A stretch of DNA of 24,710 bases from Tardiphaga sp. (GTDB lineage Bacteria > Pseudomonadota > Alphaproteobacteria > Rhizobiales > Xanthobacteraceae): NCBI GenBank assembly GCA_014377915.1, contig JACMOT010000377.1:1-24710 (forward strand), in the 5' to 3' direction. The notes under the pieces are model-generated. The model had not been told where the DNA came from. It was given only the letters and a program-made list of their open reading frames with translations, and searched no databases. The position numbers and the translations under genes were made by a program. Below are positions 7,345-15,187 of this stretch, piece after piece. How positions within the stretch are numbered: the stretch's first letter is position 1; every line of letters begins with the position of its first letter.

Positions 7345-8595
7345 ATGACCTCCGTTGCCGACCCGATTGCCGGTGCATTGCCCGCGGAGGCTGCACAAAC
7401 CGTGCCGGTCGCCCGCCCGCGCGCCGATGCCGTGACCTTCCCGGTAGCCTCGGCGGAGCGCGAGCTGCGGCTTGATCTGTTTCGTGGCCTGGCGCTGTGG
7501 CTGATTTTCATCGATCATCTGCCTCCCAATATCCTGACCTGGTTCACGATCCGTAACTATGGTTTCAGCGACGCCACGGAGATCTTCATTTTCATCTCCG
7601 GCTATACCGCTGCCTTCGTCTATGGCCGCGCCATGCTGGAGCAGGGCACGCTGGTGGCCAGCGCGCGGATACTGAAGCGGGTCTGGCAGATCTATGTCGC
7701 TCACATCTTCCTGTTCACGATATTCCTGGCAGAGATTTCCTACGTGGCGACGAGCTTCGAGAACCCACTCTATTCCGAGGAAATGGGCATTCTCGACTTC
7801 CTGAAGCAGCCCGATGTGACCATTGTTCAGGCGCTGTTGCTGAGATTTCGCCCGGTAAATATGGACGTGTTGCCGCTATATATCGTGTTGATGCTGTTCC
7901 TGTCGCCGATCCTCTGGTTGTTGCAGCGCCGCGCGGACTTCACGCTGGCGCTGTCGGTGCTGCTGTACGCGCTGACCTGGCAGTTCGACCTTTATCTCAC
8001 GGCCTATCCGAATGGCGCCTGGGCGTTCAACCCGTTCGCCTGGCAGCTGCTGTTCGTGTTCGGGGCCTGGTGCGCGCTGGGCGGTGCGCGGCGGATGTCG
8101 CGGGTGCTGGCGTCGCCGGTGACGCTGTGGCTTTCGGTGGCCTATCTGCTGGCGGCGTTCTGGGTGACGCTGACCTGGTACATTCCGCAGATCCACCATC
8201 TGCTGCCGAAGGTGATCGAGCAGTGGATGTACCCCATCAACAAGCCTGACCTCGACGTGTTGCGCTTCGCGCATTTCCTGGCGCTGGCGGCGATTACCGT
8301 GCGTTTCCTGCGCAAGGACTGGGCCGGGCTGAAGTCGCCGTGGCTGCGGCCGATGATCCGATGCGGCCAGCATTCGCTGGAGATTTTCTGCATCGGCGTG
8401 TTCCTGGCCTTCGCCGGACACTTCGTGTTGGCCGAGGTGTCCGGCGGTCCCTGGATGCACCTGCTTGTCAGCATCGCCGGCATCGTGATCATGTCGTCTG
8501 CCGCATGGCTATTTTCGTGGTACAAGCGGGTAGCGGTCAAAGGCGGAACGCGCGCAAAAAGCGCCGACGCGGATCTCGCGGGAGGGGGAGCATGA
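7345..8595 (+). CDS. opgC: OpgC family membrane acyltransferase
   Basis: The protein has 416 residues and about ten hydrophobic segments. Its start LRLDLFRGLALWLIFIDHL, followed by FSDATEIFIFISGYTAAFVYG, marks the OpgC branch of the acyltransferase-3-like inner-membrane proteins. OpgC adds succinyl groups to osmoregulated periplasmic glucans in related bacteria. A GTG at 7339 is in frame, but the ATG at 7345 has the purine-rich GAGCGG upstream and is preferred. The gene overlaps the next by four bases (ATGA) and heads a three-gene unit with two exported SGNH-type proteins. This suggests the substrate is modified in the periplasm. The glucan substrate itself is inferred; no opgGH or ndv genes are in the window. 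Confidence 0.88.
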   Translation: MTSVADPIAGALPAEAAQTVPVARPRADAVTFPVASAERELRLDLFRGLALWLIFIDHLPPNILTWFTIRNYGFSDATEIFIFISGYTAAFVYGRAMLEQGTLVASARILKRVWQIYVAHIFLFTIFLAEISYVATSFENPLYSEEMGILDFLKQPDVTIVQALLLRFRPVNMDVLPLYIVLMLFLSPILWLLQRRADFTLALSVLLYALTWQFDLYLTAYPNGAWAFNPFAWQLLFVFGAWCALGGARRMSRVLASPVTLWLSVAYLLAAFWVTLTWYIPQIHHLLPKVIEQWMYPINKPDLDVLRFAHFLALAAITVRFLRKDWAGLKSPWLRPMIRCGQHSLEIFCIGVFLAFAGHFVLAEVSGGPWMHLLVSIAGIVIMSSAAWLFSWYKRVAVKGGTRAKSADADLAGGGA

Positions 8596-9356
8596 GAGCG
8601 ATAGCGATATTGCGCCTCACGATGCTGGTCGGCTTGCTGGCCACCCCGGCCTATGCCGAAATCCCGGTGCCACAAGGCTGTGAGGTTCCCGCCTACCTTC
8701 TGACCTCGGAAAGTGCCCTGCCGAAGGTCGCCGAAGCGGTCAAGCCGAGTGGCAAGCTCAATGTTCTGGTGATTGGCAGCCGATCCTCCGTGATTGGCGT
8801 ATCCGACCAGTCGGCGGCCTATCCGGCGCGGCTGCAGACCTATTTGCGCGACAAATTTCCCAAGGTCGACGTCAATGTGTCACTGGAGCTGCAGGTCAAG
8901 AAGACCGCCGAGGAAATGGTCCCGGTCCTCGGCAAGCTCGTCGAGGAACGCAAGCCGTCGCTGGTCATCTGGCAGGTTGGAACCGTCGATGCGATGCGGC
9001 AGATTGATGCCGACGATTTCCGCAACGCCCTCGATGAAGGCGTGTCCGCCATGAAGGCGGCGGGAACCGACGTGATTTTAATGAATCTCCAGTATAGTCC
9101 GCGCACCGAGACGATGATTTCAGGCTTGGCCTACCTAGATAACATGCGTGTGGTGGCGCAGCAGCACGATGTTCCGCTGTTTGACCGCTTCGCGATCATG
9201 AGGCAATGGAATGAAAATGGCGATTTCGACCTGTTCAGCCCGTCGCCGGGCCTCGAACTTGCCAAGCGGGTGCATGATTGCCTCGGTCGGGCATTATCTA
9301 CCTTCGTGGTCGATGCGGCCCACGCCAGTCCAGCGGAATTGAGGATTCAGCGTTAA
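8592..9356 (+). CDS. Exported SGNH-hydrolase-like protein, catalytic residues lost
   Basis: The protein has 254 residues. A signal peptide (about 1-22, ending ATPAYA before EIP) predicts export to the periplasm. The body follows the same order as the next gene's product: VIGSRSS, IWQVGTVDA, LMNLQYSPRTE, PLFDRFAIMRQWNE. All SGNH blocks are damaged. The block I serine position is R64, the block II glycine is replaced (SLELQ), block III has V132 instead of asparagine, and the DGLH of block V is replaced by FSPSPG. I infer an inactive paralogue, perhaps a partner or binding subunit. GGAGGGGGA is 2 bases before the ATG, and the start overlaps the opgC stop. Confidence 0.85.
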   Translation: MRAIAILRLTMLVGLLATPAYAEIPVPQGCEVPAYLLTSESALPKVAEAVKPSGKLNVLVIGSRSSVIGVSDQSAAYPARLQTYLRDKFPKVDVNVSLELQVKKTAEEMVPVLGKLVEERKPSLVIWQVGTVDAMRQIDADDFRNALDEGVSAMKAAGTDVILMNLQYSPRTETMISGLAYLDNMRVVAQQHDVPLFDRFAIMRQWNENGDFDLFSPSPGLELAKRVHDCLGRALSTFVVDAAHASPAELRIQR

Positions 9357-10360
9357 TGAGTTTCCACGGCCATTTATTGTCTCGCATTGCTAGTGTCGCC
9401 TTGCTGACTTCCACCGCGTTGGTGCTTCCCGGGCAATTGTCTCAGGCCCGTGCCGACTCGGCGCAGGCCGTGATCGTCAACGTCGCCAGGCCCGCCGACA
9501 ACGCCACGACCCTCGCGCAGGCCCCGGCTGGTACGGCGATCGCCGCGACCGAAGCCGGCCCGCAGAAGAAAGGCATCGCCGCCACGGCGATCGACAAGGT
9601 CAAGGAAGTCGCCAAAACCGCCAGCGATATTTTCAGCCGGGTGCCATGCCGGTCGCCAAAGGGCGGCGCCAAGGCGATGGGCTCGCTGCCGCACGTCGCC
9701 GCCAAGCTCGCCGCCGGCGAGCCGGTGCTGATCGTGGCTTTCGGCTCGTCCTCCACCGCCGGTTTCGGCTCGACCGCGCCGGAATTCACCTATCCCAATC
9801 GTCTCGCGGCGCAGCTCCACCGTGCCTATCCCACCGCCGACATCACCGTCGCCAATCGCGGTCAGGGTGGCGAGGATGCGCCGGAAATGATGGCGCGACT
9901 GCAGGCCTCGGTGATCGACATGAAGCCTGATCTGGTGATCTGGCAGGTAGGGACCAATGCGGTGCTGCGCAATCTCGACCCCGCCGATACCGCGAAGATG
10001 GTAGAAGAGGGCATTACCCAAATCCAGGCGGCCGGCGTCGATCTGGTGCTGGTCGATCCGCAATATTCGCCGGCGGTGAACGCGAAACCGGAGAGCGCCA
10101 GCAAGATCATTGCGCTGCTCAACAAGGTTGCCGAACTGCGCAAGGTCGGCGTGTTCCCGCGCTTCGAAGTGATGCGCGAATGGCACGAGGGCCAGGCGAT
10201 GGCGTTTGACAGCTTTGTCATCGCCGACGGCCTGCACATGAACGACTGGGGCTATGCCTGCTTTGCCCAGCTGCTGGGCGACAACATCATCAAGTCGGTC
10301 GGCCAGGTCAAACTCGGCATTAACGTGCCGTCGAACGTCCAGGCGCTCAGGCCGATGTAA
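9356..10360 (+). CDS. Exported SGNH/GDSL hydrolase or acyltransferase
   Basis: The protein has 334 residues. An N-terminal signal peptide (about 1-33, ending SQARA) is followed by a low-complexity alanine-rich stretch to about 110, then a complete SGNH domain. Block I is GSSST with S132 as nucleophile, block II NRGQGGED (G169-G172), block III GTN (199-201), and block V DGLHMN with D291 and H294. GAGGA lies 10 bases before the ATG at 9356, whose first base is the last base of the previous stop. Downstream of an OpgC-like acyltransferase, it could transfer or remove acyl groups on a periplasmic glycan, as AlgJ- or PatB-type partners do. That role is inference; the fold and the active site are visible. 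Confidence 0.9.
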   Translation: MSFHGHLLSRIASVALLTSTALVLPGQLSQARADSAQAVIVNVARPADNATTLAQAPAGTAIAATEAGPQKKGIAATAIDKVKEVAKTASDIFSRVPCRSPKGGAKAMGSLPHVAAKLAAGEPVLIVAFGSSSTAGFGSTAPEFTYPNRLAAQLHRAYPTADITVANRGQGGEDAPEMMARLQASVIDMKPDLVIWQVGTNAVLRNLDPADTAKMVEEGITQIQAAGVDLVLVDPQYSPAVNAKPESASKIIALLNKVAELRKVGVFPRFEVMREWHEGQAMAFDSFVIADGLHMNDWGYACFAQLLGDNIIKSVGQVKLGINVPSNVQALRPM

Positions 10361-10362
10361 GG

Positions 10363-10405
10363 CCGTCCCGGACAAGGTCGCGATGCGAACGCCGACCCGG
10401 GACGG
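10363..10405. terminator. Hairpin between convergent SGNH gene and metZ
   Basis: The 9-base arms CCGTCCCGG (10363-10371) and CCGGGACGG (10397-10405) begin two bases after the SGNH stop, with a 25-base loop. No T-run follows, so a factor-independent terminator is uncertain. The arms are similar to the inverted repeat at 5602-5641. Confidence 0.45.
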
Positions 10406-10420
10406 TGTGTATCGTTGCGG

Positions 10421-11614
10421 CTACGCCTTCTTCAGCGCCGCTTCCATGTCCTCGAGCAGATCATCCTTGTGCTCGAGCCCGGTGGAAAACCGCACGAAAC
10501 CTTCACTGATACCCAGCTCGGCGCGGGCCTCGATCGGTAGCCGCTGATGCGTGGTGGTCGCGGGATGCGTGATCAGGCTCTTGGAGTCGCCGAGGTTGTT
10601 GGAGATCCGCGTCAGCTTCAGCTCGTTGAGGAAACGGAACGCGGCGGGCTTGCCACCGTCGATCTCGAAGCCAATTAGCGTCGAGCCGGCGCGCATCTGC
10701 TTCTTCACCAGCGCCGCCTGCGGATGGTCGGCGCGGCCGGGATAGATCAGCCGGGTGACTTTCGGATGTGTGGCGAGAACGTCGGCGATCACCGCCGCGG
10801 TCTCGGTCTGCTGCTTGACGCGGATTGCCAGCGTCTCGAGGCCCTTCACCAGCACCCAGGCATTGAACGGCGAGATCGCCGGCCCGGTCTGGCGCAGGAA
10901 ATTGTGGATGTGTTCGGCGATGAAATCCTTGGAGCCGAGGATGATGCCGCCGAGGCAGCGGCCCTGGCCGTCGATGTGCTTGGTCGCGGAATAAACCACC
11001 ACATCGGCGCCGAGCGTCAGCGGGCTCTGCCAGATCGGCGTCGCGAACACGTTGTCGACGATCAGCCGAGCGCCCCCGGCATGCGCGATCTCGGCGATCG
11101 CCGGAATGTCGAGCACGTCGAGCGTCGGGTTGGTCGGGCTTTCCAGGAAGCAGGTCTTGGTGTTCGGGCGCATCGCCTTCTGCCAGGCGTCGAGATCGAG
11201 ACCGTCGACCAGCGTGAACTCGATGCCGTAGCGCGGCAGCAGCTCTTCCACCACATAGCGGCAGGAACCGAACAGTTGCTTGGCCGCGACAACGTGGTCG
11301 CCCGTTCGCAGCGGCGCCAGGATGGCGGTGGTGACGGCGGCCATCCCGGTCGCGGTCGCGCGTCCGGCCTCGGCGCCTTCGAGATCGATCATGCGGTTTT
11401 CGAACATCGAGGTGTTCGGATTGGAGAACCGCGAATAGATGAAGCCGGGGTCTTCGCCCTTGAAGCGCGCCTCGCACAGTTCGGCGGTCTCGTAGACGAA
11501 GCCTTGCGTCAGAAACAGCGCTTCGGAGGTTTCGCCAAATTGCGAGCGCAGCATACCGGCATGCACGAGGCGGGTTTCCGGGCGGTAGGCGGTGGGCGAT
11601 TTCGTCTCAGACAT
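10421..11614 (-). CDS. metZ: O-succinylhomoserine sulfhydrylase MetZ
   Basis: This Cys/Met-metabolism PLP enzyme makes homocysteine from O-succinylhomoserine and sulfide in methionine biosynthesis. It has 397 residues. Visible features are YSRFSNPNTSMFENRMIDLEG, the substrate region SPTNPTLDVLDI, D187 in LIVDNVFATP, and the PLP lysine K212 in YSATKHIDGQGR. The order QGRCLGGIIL and the C-terminal THQRLPIEARAELGISEGFVR-type segment fit MetZ better than MetB or MetC. GGAGGT lies 5 bases before the ATG at 11614, so the longer frame to 11692 is rejected; it would also run through the terminator. The leader carries a SAM-II riboswitch, so expression should fall when S-adenosylmethionine is plentiful. 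Confidence 0.94.
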   Translation of the reverse strand: MSETKSPTAYRPETRLVHAGMLRSQFGETSEALFLTQGFVYETAELCEARFKGEDPGFIYSRFSNPNTSMFENRMIDLEGAEAGRATATGMAAVTTAILAPLRTGDHVVAAKQLFGSCRYVVEELLPRYGIEFTLVDGLDLDAWQKAMRPNTKTCFLESPTNPTLDVLDIPAIAEIAHAGGARLIVDNVFATPIWQSPLTLGADVVVYSATKHIDGQGRCLGGIILGSKDFIAEHIHNFLRQTGPAISPFNAWVLVKGLETLAIRVKQQTETAAVIADVLATHPKVTRLIYPGRADHPQAALVKKQMRAGSTLIGFEIDGGKPAAFRFLNELKLTRISNNLGDSKSLITHPATTTHQRLPIEARAELGISEGFVRFSTGLEHKDDLLEDMEAALKKA

Positions 11615-11647
11615 GTGACCTCCAGTTATGGCTGCAAAAACAGCCAC

Positions 11648-11682
11648 AAAAAAACCGGCCTGGACGAACGTCCAACGGCCGG
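11648..11682 (-). terminator. Intrinsic terminator in the metZ leader
   Basis: Reading the minus strand, CCGGCC-GT-TGGACG pairs with CGTCCA-GGCCGG across a two-base loop and is followed by seven T's (11654-11648). It stands 33 bases before metZ and 22 bases after the SAM-II aptamer. Its 5' arm can instead pair with GGCCGGG at 11704-11698, an apparent antiterminator. Confidence 0.85.
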
Positions 11683-11704
11683 GATCACACATGCGTCCCC
11701 GGCC

Positions 11705-11757
11705 TGTTTAGCGACTTGTTTAACGTGGCTGCAAGCCGGCCGGCTCAAATCACCACG
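11705..11757 (-). promoter_or_regulatory. SAM-II (SAM_alpha) riboswitch of metZ
   Basis: The minus strand carries the SAM-II consensus. P1 strand CGTGG (11757-11753) is followed by TGATTTG, then CGGCTTGCAGCCACG (P1 return strand CCACG at 11728-11724), and then TTAAACAAGTCGCTAAA. CTTG (11735-11732) can pair with CAAG (11718-11715) to form the pseudoknot that binds S-adenosylmethionine. Location before metZ in an alphaproteobacterium matches the known distribution. A GCCGGCCGGC insert between the halves is self-complementary. Confidence 0.93.
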
Positions 11758-11768
11758 GGATAATCCTG

Positions 11769-11797
11769 CTGATATTCCGCTCGGCCCTTTCCGTCAA
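11769..11797 (-). promoter_or_regulatory. metZ promoter
   Basis: On the minus strand TTGACG (11797-11792), a 17-base spacer and TATCAG (11774-11769) form a sigma70-type promoter. The predicted start near 11762 is only a few bases before the SAM-II aptamer, so aptamer and promoter positions support each other. Confidence 0.7.
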
Positions 11798-11861
11798 GCC
11801 GGGGCTGGGATAACCGGTGAAATTGCGTTTTCGCAAGCGTCCGTGCCGGGACGTGACAAGG

Positions 11862-12977
11862 ATGAGTTCAGTGCCCTTTACGCTGCCTGATGATGCCGAT
11901 GGTATTCTGCCCGACCGCATGATCGCGGCGATGGCCGATGCCGGCCTGATCCTGCCGGCCTATCCGTTCGTGGAAAGCCAGATACAGCCGGCCAGCCTCG
12001 ATCTGCGGCTCGGCGATATTGCCTACCGCGTCCGCGCCAGTTTTTTGCCAGGTCCGAACTCGACCGTGGCCGAACGCATCGACGAGTTGAAGCTGCACGA
12101 AATAGATCTGTCCGACGGCGCGGTGCTGGAGACCAACTGCGTCTACATCGTCCCGCTGATCGAGAGTCTGGCGTTGCCGGCGAATATCTTTGCCGCCGCC
12201 AACCCGAAGAGCTCGACCGGCCGGCTCGACGTCTTCACCCGGGTGATCGCCGACGGAACCCGCCGCTTCGACGTGATCGGCGCCGGCTATCATGGCCCGC
12301 TTTATGCCGAGATCAGCCCGAAGACGTTTCCAGTGCTGCTGCGCGAGGGCTCGCGGCTGTCGCAGGTGCGGTTTCGCGTTGGCGACGCCATCCTCGACAA
12401 TGAGGCGCTGGAAGAACTGCATGCGATGGAGCCACTCGTCGACAGCCTTGATGCCGACCTCAAGAATGGTGTTGCGCTCTCGGTCGATCTGTCCGGTGAC
12501 AACGCCTCGGGCTTCGTCGGCTATCGCGCCAAGCGTCACACCGGCGTGGTCGATATTGATCGCCGCGCGGGCTATGTTGCCGGTGAGTTCTGGGAGCCGA
12601 TCGCGGCGCGCCCTGACGGCACGCTGATCCTCGATCCCGGCGAGTTCTACATCCTCGCTTCCAAGGAAGCGGTGCAAGTGCCGCCGGATTATGCTGCCGA
12701 GATGGTGCCGTTCGATCCCTTGGTCGGCGAATTTCGCGTCCATTATGCCGGCTTCTTCGATCCCGGCTTCGGCCATGACGGTGCTGGCGGCAAGGGGTCT
12801 CGTGCCGTACTGGAAGTGCGGTCGCGCGAAGTGCCGTTCATCCTCGAACACGGCCAGATCGTCGGCCGGCTGGTCTACGAAAAAATGCTGTCGCGCCCCG
12901 ATGCGCTGTATGGCCAGCGCATCGGCTCGAACTATCAAGGCCAGAGCCTGAAGCTGTCGAAGCATTTTCGGGTGTAG
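11862..12977 (+). CDS. dcd: 2'-deoxycytidine 5'-triphosphate deaminase family protein
   Basis: The protein has 371 residues, about twice the length of E. coli Dcd, as in the alphaproteobacterial form with two dUTPase-fold modules. The first module has QIQPASLDLRLG, AANPKSSTGRLDVFTRV and GYHGPLYAEISP. The second has YRAKRHTGVVDIDRRAGY, FEFYIL-type GEFYILASKEAVQVPPDYAAEM, and HYAGFFDPGFGHDG. It should convert dCTP to dUTP and ammonia for thymidylate synthesis. The frame extends upstream to 11817. The start at 11862 gives MSSVPFTLPDD; a GTG at 11871 is a serious alternative because AAGGA lies 8 bases before it. It is divergent from metZ. The exact enzymatic activity is from family membership. 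Confidence 0.85.
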   Translation: MSSVPFTLPDDADGILPDRMIAAMADAGLILPAYPFVESQIQPASLDLRLGDIAYRVRASFLPGPNSTVAERIDELKLHEIDLSDGAVLETNCVYIVPLIESLALPANIFAAANPKSSTGRLDVFTRVIADGTRRFDVIGAGYHGPLYAEISPKTFPVLLREGSRLSQVRFRVGDAILDNEALEELHAMEPLVDSLDADLKNGVALSVDLSGDNASGFVGYRAKRHTGVVDIDRRAGYVAGEFWEPIAARPDGTLILDPGEFYILASKEAVQVPPDYAAEMVPFDPLVGEFRVHYAGFFDPGFGHDGAGGKGSRAVLEVRSREVPFILEHGQIVGRLVYEKMLSRPDALYGQRIGSNYQGQSLKLSKHFRV

Positions 12978-13202
12978 CGGTCATATCTGACCTAGGGACA
13001 AGGCGTTGCCAGCGGGGTTCGGTGATAAAGGTCGGCCACGGAGCATCGCAGACCGAACGCCGGAATAGACAGTTCGTCGGCCCCTCGAAGCGTTGACGAC
13101 GTCGAGCCCTGCGCCGATTTCGCATCCAGATCCATTTCCATGTGGTCCTGCGAGACGATCAGCACAGCCAGGCGAAGCTCGTGACTAACTCACAACTCGA
13201 CG

Positions 13203-13865
13203 CTACGCGTAGCGCCAGCCCATTTCCCAGAAGTCGGCCTCGAGCCGGGTGGCTTGCTTGAAGATCACGATCAGCTCGGCCTCGCGCGTCGGGGTTGCGT
13301 AGTGCTCGGCCAGCCGATCGAGGTGGTCGCGCGCCTTTGCAGCGATCTGCTGGTACGGCGCGCCGGCATATTCGGCGATCCAGCCGCGATAGGGGTTTGC
13401 TGCGGCATCGGCGCCGGGCCGCGCGGCGAGCCGGGTAGCAATCTCCGCATAGCCGATCACGCAGGGCGCCAGCGCGACCGTCAGCGCCAGCAGATCGCCG
13501 CGCATGCCGGTGTCGAGCACATAGCGCGTATAGGCCAGCATCTCGGGGGCCGGGACGGTTCGTTCGAGGTCGTCCGGCGATAGTTCCCAATCGGCACACA
13601 GTTTCACATGCAAATCCATCTCGACGTCGAGAATCGCGGACACGCCGGCGGCCGCCTCGCGCATGTCGGCCAGGGTCGGCGACTTGTAGATGGCAAGCGC
13701 GTAAGCGCGCGCGAACTCGATCAGGAACAAGTAGTCCTGCACGAGATAGCGACGAAAGGCCGCTTGCGGCAGAGAACCATCCGCCAGCGCCTCAGTAAAC
13801 GGATGCGCAGTATAGGCCTGCCACTCGGTGGCCGCGGCCGTTTTCAGTCGTTCGAAAAAACTCAT
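13203..13865 (-). CDS. tenA: TenA family thiaminase II / aminopyrimidine aminohydrolase
   Basis: TenA salvages the pyrimidine part of degraded thiamine by hydrolysing aminopyrimidines to HMP. The protein has 220 residues, and the catalytic set of the cysteine-type enzymes is present: D44 in VQDYLF, C135 in LAPCVIGYAEI, Y139, and E209 in EADFWEMGW. It is therefore likely active and of the classical TenA_C class. It lies 22 bases downstream of a sirtuin gene on the same strand and is probably cotranscribed with it. No thiamine biosynthesis genes and no TPP riboswitch are seen nearby. About 225 bases between it and the preceding dcd gene hold nothing I can identify. Confidence 0.93.
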   Translation of the reverse strand: MSFFERLKTAAATEWQAYTAHPFTEALADGSLPQAAFRRYLVQDYLFLIEFARAYALAIYKSPTLADMREAAAGVSAILDVEMDLHVKLCADWELSPDDLERTVPAPEMLAYTRYVLDTGMRGDLLALTVALAPCVIGYAEIATRLAARPGADAAANPYRGWIAEYAGAPYQQIAAKARDHLDRLAEHYATPTREAELIVIFKQATRLEADFWEMGWRYA

Positions 13866-13887
13866 GGTCGTGTCCGTTCCCGTCGTG

Positions 13888-14697
13888 TCATAGCAGAAAG
13901 GCCAGCGCGGTTTCGCAGCGGTCGTCCACTTTGAAGGTCAGGACCTCATCGGCGCGGGTCCGGCCCATATTAATCGCCGCGATAGGTAGGCCGGCACGGG
14001 CCGCGGCTTGCACGAAGCGGAAACCGGAATAGACCATCAGCGAGGAGCCGACGATCAGCATGCCGTCGGCCTTGCCGAGGTGAGCGAGCGCGGTATTAAC
14101 CCGCTCGCGCGGCACGGTCTCGCCGAAAAATACGACGTCCGGCTTCAGAATGCCGCCGCAGCCGGCGCAGGCCGGCAGCTTGAACGACGAGAAGTCAACG
14201 CTGTCGAGTTCGGCGTCGCCGTCGGGGGCATCGAGCGCGTCCAAAGCCAGCCAGCCGGGGTTCAGCCGGCCCAACTCATGCTGCAAATCCTCGCGTAACA
14301 TCTTGCGCTCGCATCCCATGCAACGAACCGTGTCGAGCCGCCCGTGCAGATCGATCACCCCCGAGCTGCCGGCGTTCTGGTGCAGCCGATCGACGTTCTG
14401 GGTCAGGAGAACTTCGCATTTTCCCATCTGCTCCAGGCGGACCAGAGCGCGGTGGGCGTCATTGGGGCGGGCGCGGCCAAATCTCTGCCAGCCGATCAAG
14501 CTGCGCGCCCAATAGCGTTGCCTCGTGGCTTCATTGCCCATGAAGGCCTGGAATGTCACCGGCTGGGTCCGCTTCCAGTTGCCCTCGGCATCGCGGTAAT
14601 CAGGGATTCCCGAATGGGTGCTGCAGCCGGCACCGGTCAGTACGAAAAGCCTCTGGTGGCGGTCGACAAAGTCCGGAATCACGCTCGAATTCGTCAT
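13888..14697 (-). CDS. Sir2 family NAD-dependent protein deacylase
   Basis: This sirtuin removes acyl groups from lysine using NAD+ and acts in the cytoplasm. It has 269 residues. The Rossmann-fold NAD motif is TGAGCSTHSGIPDYR (21-35), the ribose-binding motif TQNVDRLH (99-106), and the catalytic histidine H118 in DLHGR. The zinc cysteines are C126/C129 and C177/C180, all present, followed by LKPDVVFFGE and VGSSLMVYSG. The start at 14697 (MTNSSVIPDF) is chosen over the upstream frame to 14772 because the family begins near here and a GGCAGG stands about 11 bases upstream. Substrates cannot be predicted. Confidence 0.93.
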   Translation of the reverse strand: MTNSSVIPDFVDRHQRLFVLTGAGCSTHSGIPDYRDAEGNWKRTQPVTFQAFMGNEATRQRYWARSLIGWQRFGRARPNDAHRALVRLEQMGKCEVLLTQNVDRLHQNAGSSGVIDLHGRLDTVRCMGCERKMLREDLQHELGRLNPGWLALDALDAPDGDAELDSVDFSSFKLPACAGCGGILKPDVVFFGETVPRERVNTALAHLGKADGMLIVGSSLMVYSGFRFVQAAARAGLPIAAINMGRTRADEVLTFKVDDRCETALAFLL

Positions 14698-14866
14698 TTT
14701 GAAAATGCCTGCCGGTTCCTGGCGGATGTGGCCAGGATAGTAAATGGTCGTTGTCCCGACCGATCGAGCCATCTGCCCCGACGGTCATTCCGATTAAGGA
14801 TCCGGACGGATCGAACTGGAACCCGTTTCGCGCGTTACATGCGCCCAACCCAGATAGGAATTCGAC

Positions 14867-15109
14867 ATGACCGGCACCAGCGGCATCAAAGAACATATGG
14901 AAGTCATCGGCGCCGACGGCGTCCACGTCGGCACCGTCGACCGCTTCGAAGGCGGTCGCATCAAGCTGACCAGGAAGGACAGCGGCGAAGGCCATCACAA
15001 GGGCCATCATCACTTTATCGACGGCAGCCTGGTCGCCGAAGTCGAAGGCGACAAGGTAAGACTTTCCGCCAATGCGGCTGTGGCCGTGACCATGGAACAG
15101 GAAAAGTAA
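14867..15109 (+). CDS. DUF2171 domain protein
   Basis: This is a small protein of 80 residues with the DUF2171 pattern: IKEHMEVIGADGVHVGTVDRFEGGRIKLTRKDS, then a histidine cluster GHHKGHHHFID, then VAEVEGDKVRLSANA. The PRC-barrel-like beta-rich fold is inferred from this pattern. Relatives are common in alphaproteobacteria and of unknown function, with stress association suggested for some. TAGGAA lies 7 bases before the ATG. The gene is monocistronic: divergent from sir2 and closed by a strong terminator. The histidine cluster could bind metal, but no evidence beyond composition exists. Confidence 0.85.
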   Translation: MTGTSGIKEHMEVIGADGVHVGTVDRFEGGRIKLTRKDSGEGHHKGHHHFIDGSLVAEVEGDKVRLSANAAVAVTMEQEK

Positions 15110-15135
15110 ACGGCTAACGGAGCTTGGGTCGAGCC

Positions 15136-15167
15136 ACGCGGCGGGCCGACCGGCTCGCCGCGTTTTT
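15136..15167 (+). terminator. Intrinsic terminator after the DUF2171 gene
   Basis: The stem ACGCGGCG / CGCCGCGT (15136-15143, 15156-15163) with an inner GCCG / CGGC extension is followed directly by a T-run ending at 15167. It is 27 bases after the stop codon. Confidence 0.9.
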
Positions 15168-15187
15168 AGAATGCGGCTGCATTCCCG

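Noticed and set aside
10724..11890. Plus-strand ORF of 388 codons opposite metZ
   Set aside because: It runs through the SAM-II leader and lies wholly opposite a clear PLP enzyme. It is a codon-bias shadow.
11868..12965. Minus-strand ORF of 365 codons opposite dcd
   Set aside because: The plus strand encodes a recognisable dCTP deaminase. The antisense frame shows no motifs.
14998..15020. Histidine cluster of the DUF2171 protein as a metal-binding domain
   Set aside because: Only composition supports it (GHHKGHHHF). No spacing matches a known site.
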